The notes under the pieces: model-generated
Told to the model about the DNA's origin: nothing
Databases searched by the model: none
Seen by the model: only the letters and a program-made list of their open reading frames with translations
Made by a program: the position numbers and the translations under genes
NCBI RefSeq assembly: GCF_048128805.1
Contig: NC_136000.1
Span: forward strand, 15,098,854-15,162,853
Direction: 5' to 3'
Length of the DNA: 64,000 nucleotides
From: Centroberyx gerrardi
Lineage: Eukaryota > Chordata > Actinopteri > Beryciformes > Berycidae
In this document: one piece after another, positions 1-22,818 of the stretch
Numbering within the stretch: position 1 is the stretch's first letter
Layout of the letters: every line of letters begins with the position of its first letter

Positions 1-1700
1 AAAGAGTTTGTCTGTAATTGTTGCTGTTCTCATAATGTTTCAAACTCTGAATATGCCTTTTCATTCCTTTAACTCTCTCCTAACTGCACCTGTAAACAAC
101 TGGACCTGGATCTGGATGTGTGAGAGCAGTAAAGCTTCCATTACCTTTAATTTCCCAATGGGATGTAAGTTTTAATGCTGTCTAGACAGAGAAAGAGATT
201 TGTGACTACTTATATCAAAGCAAGTGCATGGGACCTTGGGCTATTTCTACTGTGTCAATATGTTAAAAGAAAACATCATAATGGAGCTTATTTTCATTCC
301 CAGAATGCCACAGCAAATCCAGCATGCCACCACAAACCTCCCAAGTGCCCTAAGTGAAAATACTGTGAAGACAATTAAGATCAAATTGCAATTCAAAAAC
401 ATATAGAGGCCATGCAGGCACAAAGCACTTTACTCTCAATGAGCAATAAATCTGAAAATATGTAATATGAGACTGGAAATATATACAGAATTAAATATAC
501 CTATAGTATAAAATATAGACAAATACAAGACTATAGATTTATATATTTACTTTTTTTTTATATTTTATTTGAAAATATAGAAACATATAACAAACAACAT
601 GATATATCAATACATACATACATACTATATACATTATACAGTATATTATCATTATTATTGACTTCATTTAGGGCCATTGCTATATGCAGAAGCTATTTCC
701 AAGCTGTGTTTTTTTTTAATGAGGATAAATCATTGTCACTCTGCAGATTGAGAAAAAGGTGAAAGAATGTAAGTTTTCCAGAACCCTGATCCTCAAACCA
801 TATGTATTAAGGCTGGTATTCTGAGCCAGAGGACAGAAAAACAGGCAGAAATAAGCCCATATGTATGGCCAGTATTTTTTCACCGCCAATCACAATTATA
901 CAAATGCCTATCTATTACAACACAAGCTGGCCCTGCATGTAGGATTATCAAAATATTTTTGTATTACTGCACCTGTCAGTCAAAGTCCATGACAACTTTA
1001 AACTCCACTGGCTGAAGACTATAGGCTTATGTCCGCATTGCCAATGCAATAACTCAAACTACAGTAATGCAATATGATGAACAAATGGTAAACACCGTTC
1101 CTGATCTTATGACGCTCTGCTGTTGCCTTGATCATATGTTCCTATTGATTGACTGAGGTAAGCAAGCGTTGGATTTGATTCTACAAGCTTAGCACATGAG
1201 CAGTAGAAGCTTATTTTGCTGCTAGTTGAGCCTACCAACAATAATCTAAAAAACAGACCCAAGCCTGAGTAAGACACAGATTATTTTAGGGACGTATCTA
1301 ATAGCGGTAGGCCTTGGACACTTGGCAGAGTGTCTTGGATCCATTTTTACAGACCAAGGCAGGTGCATGAAAGAGAAGGAGATCCTAAAAATATCTTCTT
1401 GAGAATCTTTGTGAAGACTAGACGAGACTCAGTGTGTCCTCACTTACCACCCATGTATGTTTCAGCTTTTTTAATTAGCTCAGTGCATCAACATATAAAA
1501 TGTTAAGATATTAAAAGCATAGCAAGTCTGTTCTACTCAAATATTGGTTGAATCAGTTGATTGGTGGATCAAATAACTAACTCAGAAATTAAATTAAAAT
1601 ACAATTCAAATTGTATAGATGAAACTAGGCTGCAAAATGTAACACTCCTCCCCTATTTCAAGTTTTATAAGCTGTTAAATAATATATAAATTGAAATATT
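1..1700. other. Upstream non-coding region, no gene seen
   Basis: AT-rich sequence with only short chance reading frames on both strands, and no exon of a recognisable family flanked by splice signals. It lies upstream of tpm1 and could hold distal regulatory DNA, but nothing specific can be supported from sequence alone. Confidence 0.6.
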
Positions 1701-1751
1701 CTTCTTCAGCAGTTTGGAAAGCAGTTAGCATTTCTCTAATCCCAAGATAAG

Positions 1752-1784
1752 CAGCTGCTCAGCTGCTGTAATTGAGGTATAAAA
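1752..1784 (+). promoter_or_regulatory. Paired CAGCTG E-boxes followed by a TATA box
   Basis: Two CAGCTG E-boxes (1752-1757 and 1760-1765) are followed 12 bp later by TATAAAA (1778-1784). CAGCTG is a preferred site of MyoD-family factors, so the arrangement resembles a compact muscle promoter. It sits about 980 bp upstream of the tpm1 exon 1a start codon. A cag/gtacac donor-like site near 1873-1876 could end a short leader exon. Whether it drives tpm1 is inference. Confidence 0.4.
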
Positions 1785-2021
1785 GCCATCCCGCCTGGCT
1801 ATCCCATGGAGGCTGCCCAGCCACAGCCAACTGACACATCAACAGTTTACTGGGAGGATATTTGATACATTATCAGGTACACACTTCCCCATCTTACGCC
1901 TCTCAGATTGTGAACAATGCCTCCAGGGCCTGCTTGGCTTAGGTCTCTCACCGACAGTAGCTCTTCTCAGACAGCACACTTGCCCTGAGCTAATACAGCT
2001 CATCCCTGAGGAACTCACTCT

Positions 2022-2022
2022 A

Positions 2023-2055
<33 letters not shown>
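2022..2055. repeat. (CA)n microsatellite with a CG-rich core
   Basis: Alternating CA repeat interrupted by CGCGCG, upstream of tpm1. Confidence 0.9.
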
Positions 2056-2640
2056 CAATAGCTGTTAGCTGATAAAAGCCTGTGCAAACTGTTACAGAGA
2101 GCGCTGGTCCAGCTGCCCATGGTCCAGATCCCAGCCTGCAGGGCAAAAGGAAAAATAGTCAAGACATCAGACAAGATATAATGTGCATGAAAGGCAAACA
2201 TGGTCCAGATTTAAATAATTCTGGAAATGAATAAACACAAAAGGAACTGAATAAAGACACAGCTACCACATGCTGTTTTTCATATTAATCAGACTACTGT
2301 ACACCAGTGTACTGTAGTGGCTTCACAAGTGCAATGCAGAGAGAATTGATGATGCACCCATCCAGGAGCAGAGGTCTTTCTCTCCATCTCCTCTGTGTAT
2401 TGAATGGCTTTTATTACATTAGCAATAGGAAGCCTTTCTGTGGGAGCTATTGGCTTGCCCATCAGACCCCATATATAGGCATATCAATGATCAAATGTCT
2501 GGGAGCGACGAATCGCTGAGCAGATCCTTAAAAAAACGACGGGGCACGCCGAAGGCCCCCCCACACGCCCGCTCCGAAAAAGTATTGGATGACCAAAGGA
2601 ATCCAGTCACCCCCCCTTGAAAGTACATATTTGACAGGGC

Positions 2641-14287
<11,647 letters not shown>

Positions 14288-15285
14288 AAGCATGGTCCGA
14301 CCCCACACACTGTGGTTTTGGCTTTTTGTACTTGCACCTTGCTTGCCATAAACCCCTCTTCTCGTACCTTGCCCATGGTGGAGAACAAACAGCCAGATGC
14401 TATTCCTCTTGCACCGTCCTGCCTTCAGTGGAACTCAACCAAGGAGCAAAGCTAAGGGAAGGTAAAGCCTGCCGTTCCCTTGATGAAGCCTAAACTGAGA
14501 AACACGATTGTTTTCGCAAGCCAATTTTAATCTTGTAATGATATCAGCATTTTGCAATCCTTCAGATAAGGTTTTTTTTTGTTTGACAAGTCATCTGGTG
14601 AAATGACATGTGCCATTGGTTACAAAGGTTGTTTTATACATCTCCATTGAAGCTAAGCTGGTACGTTCCATTCCATCGTGATTATGCACACACCATACAG
14701 GAATATCCAAGGACAAAGTGGAGAAATTTTGCACTTAATTAAACCTCAACATTATGCACATTTTTCATATTGTAGGACAAAATATATGAGTGTTTTAAAA
14801 AAACAAAAAAAAACACCTGTGTTTATCCCCCCAGAGTTTCCTCACAAGTGTAAGTATACATTAGATATGCCTGTCTATATGTATACTGGTGCTACTGTAT
14901 TGTTAAGCAGTTAGAGAAACTATAGCAGGATTGATATTTGACTGCCTTTGCGGAGGCCAAAATTCCATTTTGTTTTTGTTTACTTTTATTTTGTGCCAAC
15001 ATGTAACTAGTATGGCTAGAAAGGGATCTTTCTTCACTCCCAAATTATATTTATTTTTCTGTTGAGCGTGAAAATCATTACAATGTATGGCAACAATATC
15101 TTGCTAACATGTTTCAGTACTCTTAGTTTTCTTTAAACCATGGTTCAAAATTTTTTCATCTTGTCTAAAAAGTATGATTTCAATCATCTGGTTGTGCATT
15201 GTTTTATTAATGTAGATGTTTCAACTGTATATCATATCTGAAATGTAAAAATGAATATAAATAAAAGCACATGTTTTGAGATTTT
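14288..15285 (+). other. tpm1: tpm1 distal 3' UTR
   Basis: AU-rich untranslated sequence after the 9d stop with a poly(A) signal AATAAA at 15260-15265. No other reading frame of note. The transcript end near 15,285 is estimated from the signal. Confidence 0.7.
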
Positions 15286-15847
15286 TTTTTAAACTTGGTT
15301 TGTGTTGTAAACCTAGCTTTTTTTTTTTTGTCCATCATATAGTCAAACTGAACTAGTCATGAAAAAGTGGGGTGATTAAATAACTCTTGATGAAATCCAA
15401 AGGGAGTGGGCAGCTTATATTTTATTTAAAGCACATTATCTCCCCTGTTGCAGATCTAGACCGTGCTTCCAGTAGCCTATGTGTTTGTTTTCAGAACAAA
15501 TGGAGATCTGTTCATCTTTCAGCTTTATTACATTTACTCTTTGCTCATTTTGGCTTGACCCTCAGCTTCCAGTGAGGGGGAAAACACCGTCACGAGTGTT
15601 TCTTTGGTTCACTGGAGCTCACTGAGCAGCGCTGGACCATACAGGGTTTTGTCTATGAATAATCAAACCATTAGGAAACACGGTAAACGTGCATACGCAG
15701 ACAGAATTGGAAAAAAGTCTGCAGTATATTTCCAATGCCAGTCCAACTACATGTTCTTTAAATGTGCTGACAGGAGCTAAGTAGCTGGCGCGTGACCCAT
15801 GTGAAAGTCCTATGTCACACTAGTGATAATGTGAAGAGGTCAGTTTT

Positions 15848-15880
<33 letters not shown>

Positions 15881-16234
15881 GTAGGGGGGGGGAGTGCACA
15901 AGACTAAATTAACAATCACGGAGATATTCACGCTTCTGTGCATAATACAAAATATGCGGTAAAACGGAAAGGGCATTTCATCTCACGTCGTCTAGAGTTA
16001 CCTGTGAGACTTGAACTGTTCAAACGGTTCTTGTCTTATCTTTAACCCCCCAGGTCGGTACAGACCAAGGGTATATCCGCCGTCGCTCGACGCGGTGTCT
16101 GAATCGTGAATTGATTAAATTTGTCTGGCACAAGGACGTAAACAGGAAGTAAATTGTTAAATCCGCTTCTCCAAGCTCATCCAGCCGCTGGAACTTGGAC
16201 AGTTATCGTCAATGTACGTGTAACATTTCTCACA
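15286..16234. other. tpm1-lactb intergenic region
   Basis: No coding exon seen. Contains a (GT)n microsatellite at 15849-15878. The last 200 bp before the lactb start codon are richer in CpG (for example around 16,075-16,100) and probably hold the lactb promoter; no TATA box is evident. Reading the lactb frame upstream of its ATG gives only non-ATG codons. Confidence 0.6.
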
Positions 16235-19200
16235 ATGTCTCGCTTGTTGCTGCCAAACCGTTTTTGTGCCAAATGTAAATATTGCATCCAGCTAACAGCG
16301 CGTGAGTCTCCTTTGTTGACACTGCGAGCCGGAGCGCGAGTCAAGCACCAACCGTCAGATAAGCAGAGTGTTTTTATTCAGCAACAAAGGCGGTTTGTCG
16401 GAGGGTCAACAGTTTTCAAATCTCGGTCAAAGTCCAGGCTTTGGATCTATGGCGTTGGTGCGGGAATAGCCTTAGCTTTAGGACTGAAATACCATGTTGA
16501 CACAGCGAACAGTTCGTGCGACGATAAAATAATAGATGCAAAGAGGAGTGGGCGATACGATGCTGCAATTAAAGTTAGCAGAGACCTTGCGGAGCGGATA
16601 AAGGTAGGCACAGAGGTACCGTATACATGTTTTTTTTTCTGTTCCCCCTTGCTGGCCCCTTATATTACACCCTCTGCCCAACTCCACATGGCTGCATCAG
16701 CTCAGTTTTCACAGATGTCTGTCTGTTGTCAGGATGAGGTCGGAGCCCCAGGGTTGGTGGTCGGGGTGTCTGTGGATGGCAGTCCAGTCTGGTGTCAAGG
16801 TTGGTGCTTTTAGGTCTTTCAGGTCCGCTTTAAAGGTGCTACGTGTATCATTTTTAAACATCAAAATGTCATTGTCAAGTTAATTGTGATACTTTGGTAT
16901 AGACCTAATTAGTGTAAAAAGGTGAGATAGTGGTTGAGAAGTTTTAGTAGCCTCAATCTCTCTCCAGTGGTAATGTCAGGGCTTCCCATAACCCCATTTG
17001 ATTCCTGGGGATGTTGAATGATGCTGAAACAATAAGTCAATTAGTTAGCCTAATTGACAGAAAATTTATTGATTATAATTCTGATAATCGATTAACCGTT
17101 TTAGTCATTTGTCAAGTAAAAATGCCAAACATTTGCTGGTTACAGCTTCACAAATGCTCAGATTTGCTTGCTTTTCTCAGTTTCATATCATTATAAAATT
17201 AATTAAGACTAAGTAAGCGATTTTAAGACATCGCTTTGGGCCCTGGTAATTTGTGATGGGCATTTGTCATTATTTTTCGATATTTTCTAGACTAAATGAT
17301 AAATCGATTAATCGAAAAAAATAAGTACATAGAGTCTAAAAAAACACTGTGCAACATCCAGTGACATTCACCTGCTTTTGATTTTTAACCCCGGAAAAAA
17401 GAGAATTGTCGATTTAGAGGCTAAAACATGGACAGTTCAACATGCACTTATATTTGGAGGTAATGTCTAGTATTGTTGTTTTATCTGAAACAACACCTAG
17501 GTAGCCTAACTTCTCAAAAAACATATTTTAGTGTTTCTGAACCCTTTAATAGATGTTAAGCTTTAGTTCCATTTGCGCTGCAAGAACAGTGGCCCTATTC
17601 CTGTTTTGTGCCGTAAAGCAATACAGCAGATTTCCAGAGAAATCTGACCTGGTGGCACACAATGTAAAATGCTGCGTATAGTCAAGTAGAGGCTACCAGT
17701 GCTCTCCACAATGGTCTCGTTTGTTTACTAATGTCTCACAATTAATGTGGTAGTGTTTTTTCTTTTTTTTAATTATTTATTTATATATCTTTAACATATT
17801 CTTCTCAAATCCTATTCAGATTCTGAATGTATCATGCATTTAAATATATGATCTAATTCAGGGCTCGGTTATGCTGATTTGGAGAATCGCGTACCATGCC
17901 GCCCGGAGACAGTGATGCGAATCGCCAGCATCAGTAAGCCCCTCACATCCGCAGCTGCTGCACGGCTGTGTGAGGAGGGGAAACTAGACCTTGATGTCCC
18001 AGTCCAGAAATATGTCCCCGAGTTTCCCCAGAAACAGTTTGATGGAGAAGATGTAAGTTAGTAGTTTCCTCATCTTCTGCAATCTTACCTTCCTCTTACT
18101 TTTTTTTTTTGGCGGAGTTCACAAATTGAGTTCACATGCACATTATTTACTCTGTTCCTGTCGTTCAGGTCACAATAACCCCACGAATGATTGTCTCTCA
18201 CCTAAGCGGTATACGGCATTATGAGAAAGATGCAAAGAAAGTGAAGGAGGACAAGGAGAAAGCCAAGCGACTTTTGAAGCCGCCAGTGAAAGAGGAAAAG
18301 AGCTTAACTGGAAATAAAGATAAACTCACGACAGAACAAAACACCAGAGGCAAAGAGGCCAATCAGGCTCAGAAGAAAAAAGAGTTTGAGCACGAGGAGT
18401 ACTACCTGAAAGACAACTTTGAAAATGTCATTCAGGCTCTGGACCTATTCAAGGATGACCCACTCATTTTCAAGCCTGGTAAAGCACGCATTTGTTTGCT
18501 AAATCATTGTGATTAATTTCAAATTTTTATCATAGTGTCTTACTAAATGAGGTTTATCTTTTCCCATATTCAGGCACCACCTTCCTGTACTCCACCCACG
18601 CCTTCACCCTGCTCAGTGCCGTTGTGGAACGGGTTGCCGGCCAGCGTTTCCTGGATCACATGATGAACATGTTCCGTGAGCTGGGAATGCTCAACACTGT
18701 GCCGGATGAGAATGATCCTATTATTTACCACCGCTCAAGGTAATCTGTAACCAAGGTCCAGCCAGGTCCAAAGCAGTGTCTCAGGCTAAAATTGAGGGGG
18801 CGGGAGATGTATAAGCTACAGGGTGGAATTGACCCTTTTCACAAACATGGCTGACATACTTCTGCTTCGTCTTAGCAGGCTATAGATCAGTTTCTGTCTC
18901 CTCCGGCTCTGTCTGTGATCACTTATGTTGTGTTTCAATATAACTTGTGACACAATACAAGTGTTGTCATTGACAAATCTTTCTGTTTCTGACAACTACA
19001 CCACTATAAAAACGTGATTTGATGGAGGGTCACAAAATGCTAACAGCCCAGAAATTACAGTTAGCCTTGGTTAGCCAGTTAGCATTTTGTGCCCCTCGAT
19101 CAAATCACTTTTTTATAGTCAAGCAGTCATCTGACAACAGAAACAGAAAGATATGTCAGTGACAACATCACTGATCACAGAGTCAGAGGCGACAATTGGC

Positions 19201-19950
19201 TTCTTAACATTGTTGGCAATGGAGAGAACTGATCTATACCCTGCTATGACGAAGAAGAAGTACGTCAGCCATGTTTGTGAAAAGGGTCTTTTGTGGAGCA
19301 ACCTGTTGCTATTGCTTTGTGTTTATTTTGATTGCTCATGATGACCATGATTGTGTTGAGTTCAAATGACACAGTAAATATGTGATAGAGTGAGTCCATA
19401 TTTACAGATTATGCTCCTCCACAGATTTTATCATCTCAACAAGAGAGGCCGTGTTGTGAACTGCCCGTACGTAGACAACTCCTACAAGTGGGCAGGAGGT
19501 GGCTTTCTTTCCACTGCGGGAGACCTGCTGCTGTTCGGTAACGCCCTGCTCTACAGCTACCAGGTGGCCCACCTGAAGGACACCAAAGGCTTGCTGCCTG
19601 GCTTCCTCAAACCCAGAACTGCCTTGGATCTGTGGGCCCCAGTGGACAAGACAGAGGCCAGCTGGGATAAGGATGGACTGTATGCCCAAGGCTGGCTGGT
19701 AGTGGAGAAGCTGCAGAAGTATGGGCAGTGCAGGAGTCGAAGGCACTATGTCTCACACACAGGAGGCGCTGTCGGGGCCAGCAGTGTCCTCCTGGTGTTA
19801 CCCAGTGAGGAGACAGTTCAGCGCCAAGGACAGACCCCGGTCCTCCCACAGGGGGTAGTGGTCACCATCATCACTAACATGCAATCTGTGGGACTCAACA
19901 GCACAGCGTTGAAAATTGCCCACGAGTTTGACAAAGCCAGGAGCCTATGA
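16235..19950 (+). CDS. lactb: Serine beta-lactamase-like protein LACTB, mitochondrial
   Basis: A penicillin-binding/beta-lactamase-fold serine protease of the mitochondrial intermembrane space, known in mammals to form filaments and affect mitochondrial lipid metabolism. Six coding exons: 16235-16603, 16733-16799, 17862-18052, 18169-18478, 18574-18739, 19425-19950. They total 1629 nt, 542 aa (human 547). The N-terminus is basic with a hydrophobic segment (LWIYGVGAGIALALGLKYHV) that fits mitochondrial targeting and anchoring. The catalytic SxxK motif is SISK at residues 168-171; a late HTGG motif lies near residue 479. Exon 4 holds the lysine- and glutamate-rich insertion typical of LACTB. All junctions are GT-AG and in phase. 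The start chosen is the first ATG of the frame. Confidence 0.97.
17020..17330. repeat. Fish interspersed repeat with TCGATTAAT-like ends
   Basis: Lies in lactb intron 2. It starts and ends with related AT-rich strings (ATAATCGATTAACC near the left, AAATCGATTAATCGAAAAAA at the right). The inside resembles a MITE-like repeat seen in many teleost genomes, including a block reading GGGCCCTGGTAATTTGTGATGGGCATTT. Non-coding. Family name not assigned. Confidence 0.65.
18831..19288. mobile_element. Long foldback (palindromic) MITE in lactb intron 5
   Basis: A 458-bp inverted repeat. The left end GACCCTTTTCACAAACATGG is mirrored by the right end CCATGTTTGTGAAAAGGGTC, and most of the two roughly 210-nt arms pair, for example ATCTTTCTGTTTCTG and CACAAAATGCTAAC in each arm. 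The loop is short. It occupies two thirds of the intron. No clear target-site duplication is visible, so the superfamily is uncertain. Confidence 0.85.
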
Positions 19951-20095
19951 GAGTAAGTTTACAGAAATGTTTGGGTTTACATTGCACCGCAAAGTCATTG
20001 CAAATCAAACACTTGATCTCATGTATTTTGATACAGCTTTTAAATGTGTCTGGAAAATGTGTTTGGAAATGTAATAAATCTTTTAACATGGATTT
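19951..20095 (+). other. lactb: lactb 3' UTR with poly(A) signal
   Basis: Follows the TGA at 19948-19950. AATAAA at 20073-20078 is the first canonical signal, giving a short UTR; a second AATAAA lies near 20,340 and could be used alternatively. Confidence 0.65.
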
Positions 20096-21810
20096 AATAT
20101 ACATTCTGTTAATATTGCAATGACATAAGCACAAACTTCCATTCTAACAGTTGCCTTAACGGTCAGGAAAGCCATACTACCACTAGGTGGAAGCAATGTA
20201 CTGTATTTCTAACACTAAAAGAAGCCCATTGACCTATGAGATCAGTTTGTTTACTGAATACAGATGTTCATTCAACTCTCTCTTAAAAAGTAACACAACA
20301 ACCTAGTACCTTTTAATATATGTATTTCTGAATTTGAGAAAAATAAAAGCTTGTCAAAGACATTTGAAAGAGCTACAGTGATATTTAAAGCAGCGTGTCA
20401 TGGCTCCCAAAGTTCTACACAGCATGAAATGGTGATTATGTGTGTAAGGGCTCACCCAATCCTGATCTCTCTTCACAACAACATGTCATATTCTTGAATG
20501 AACATGGTTTGTTTTTGTCCTAACTTACGCCTCGCATATACAGTATATTGTAGGTTTCAAATATTCCATTTTTAAAAAGTAGGGTGACAATTTCACCTTT
20601 TACTCATCAATTTAGCAAGCTCACGTGCAAGGTATTATTTTTATATACAGTCCAATGCTGAAAGTAACTTCCAGCCATCAATAAAATACTGATTTAAAGT
20701 GTTTGAAGTTAAGCCAACAAGAAAAATCGCCGATTTTGATGCCTGAGTGAATGTCTAGTAACCCTTTCTTTATGATGACAAGAATTTGAAGGCGTAACTA
20801 AACTGTCAGCAAGCCAAATTTAGTTTTTCCCACAGTTGATTGTGAGCAATTCCTGGAGAGTGTAAGAAGTCCATCAAGATGGCAAGACAATGAATCACTG
20901 GAAAAGCAGTCCAATGAGTTTTAATTCCCCTCCTGAGCTGACTGAATTGAAGCTGATTTGATGCCACCACGCTGATTGTAAAACCCTGGGATCTCCTGTG
21001 CCCGTTTTTAGATTTAAGAGGACTGATGAATGGCTTCTTGGCATAACTTAATTGTACAGATACACACACAATGTATCACTAGGTTTGGGGTGTGTGTGTG
21101 TGTGTGTGCTTTCCCACCTGAAATCACACAGTCATATCATTCAGTAGGGATAATTGCATGTATTTACACAATCACAAAATATGTACAATTTATAGTGAGT
21201 TTACATTCATTGTGTGATACAAAGGGTTATTTTACAATCTCATGCCATTATCTAATATCAAATTCAGTATTGATCAATGTGAATTAAAAATAGCATCTCA
21301 AAAAATAACCTTTTCTACATAGCCAAACTATGCTTTATAAATATATTGCAGGATACAAAGTACATAGATTGAAATGTGACTTTCTTAATGTGAGTAACAA
21401 CAATGCTAACATCATAGCCACATTAAAAAGGCTATTGTGTTAGGTACCATTCATTTCCCACTCACCCCCTTTTTTCATACCCTGTGTGTGTGTGTATTTC
21501 TGTGTTTGTGTTAATGATAAAACACCTTACTGTAGCAAATTGAATCAAATCCAGAACTCATATGAGACTATATATCGGCTATACATGTATAGGGGCTGCA
21601 GTTATAATCCAGACAGATCTTCTGCCAGTGAAGGTCAGCGCAGTGTGGTAGAACAATGTGCATTTTTCCTCTACTTGGTCCTTCATAGCCTTATCCCAAG
21701 CAGCATCAAGTCCAACAGAGAAACTCACACACTCTCATACCTGGGAACTATTTCATCATCCCATCCAGTGCGTAACCAAAACAGAAAACAAATGTAAAAT
21801 GGGCGGAGGA
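20096..21810. other. lactb-nrg4 convergent intergenic region
   Basis: No coding exon recognised. Contains a short (GT)n at 21091-21109 and a CTCF-like string CCACTAGGTGGAAG at 20180-20193 (13 of 14 matches). The right part is presumably the 3' UTR of nrg4 on the minus strand, but no minus-strand AATAAA was found with confidence. Confidence 0.5.
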
Positions 21811-22778
21811 TCATACATTTGGTTTTACTCTCCAGTACTGTTGCTGATTGCTCTGTTGGCTCTTTGGCTTGGATCTCAACACCCTATATGAGGACACAAG
21901 AAATTTGTATTAGCTTGGCTAAAATGTATTCTGGCTGGCATACAATAATACCAAGACTGTATAATACAACTATATCATAGACATGTCGATGCATCCACGT
22001 CTTACTGCTATTTTTAGATGCTTTGAGAATAGGAGCGACCCTAAATCCATCAGTTACTTACTTGCATGTGTAGTAGATAACAACTGCCAGTATCACTAAG
22101 ACAAGGAGGGCAACGATGACCACGGCTGCAATTAACCCCGCCTGCCCTGCATTGGTGGAAGTGCTTAAGAGCTGGTGCTGCTCACATCTGCTGCCACTGT
22201 AATGTCCGCTGCACCTATAAAGTCAGATGTAAAGGACAACAATGTAGCCAAGCTGTCAGAAAGGAGGGGAATTTGGTCAACAATATGTAATGAAAACTCC
22301 ACATATGCTCCACATTCAAGTAGAAGGTGGCAGACACATTCTTACATGGGAGACACATTTTTCTGTAACTTACACACAGGAGAGCGTGCCCATAGAAGGT
22401 AATTTGTAGCATGTCCCTCCATGCATGCAGTAGGTGGCCTCCAGCTCACCACAAGGGTTACCGTGTTCTATACATAGAAATAATCACAACATTTTAGGAA
22501 AGATCTCTGTAGATACCAAGCTTAAGATAAAATATCCCCTTTTCTTTACAGGATCTGGACAAGTTTTTGTGTTTCCTCGTGCCCCAGGTGTCACCAATAT
22601 CACTTAGAGTCTGGTTAGTGCAGAGGATTCCCACTACAAATCAGATTACATGCAGTAACAGTTTGCTTCTTAGTGATAGCTGTGTCAGTGACAGCGAGGA
22701 CTTGGTAACAGGACTGAGTATTGTCATTCCAAACCATGATAATAGTTTCCAATCATTTGCTTTATTACCTGCCATCAT
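21811..22778 (-). CDS. nrg4: Pro-neuregulin-4, membrane-anchored EGF-family ligand
   Basis: Ligand of ErbB4-type receptors, made as a small type I membrane precursor. Four coding exons on the minus strand: 22769-22778 (10 nt), 22374-22467 (EGF), 22062-22214 (end of EGF plus membrane segment), 21811-21883 (tail, stop at 21811-21813). Total 330 nt, 109 aa; human NRG4 is 115. The EGF module has six cysteines at residues 9, 17, 23, 34, 36 and 45, with the NRG4-like string YCMHGGTCYKLPSMGTLSCV. A hydrophobic segment spans residues 61-84, followed by a short basic, glutamine-rich tail. There is no signal peptide, as in mammalian NRG4. Two in-frame ATGs occur at the start. An upstream acceptor near 22,818 suggests a separate 5' non-coding exon. 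The neighbouring tmem266 and etfa support the call. Confidence 0.92.
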
Positions 22779-22818
22779 TTGGGATACGTTTCTCTGTCTT
22801 GCTGTCTCCTGAGAATAC

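Noticed and set aside
16154-16234. In-frame N-terminal extension of lactb
   Set aside because: The extension starts at TTG, not ATG. The first ATG of the frame is at 16235 and is followed by a plausible mitochondrial targeting sequence.
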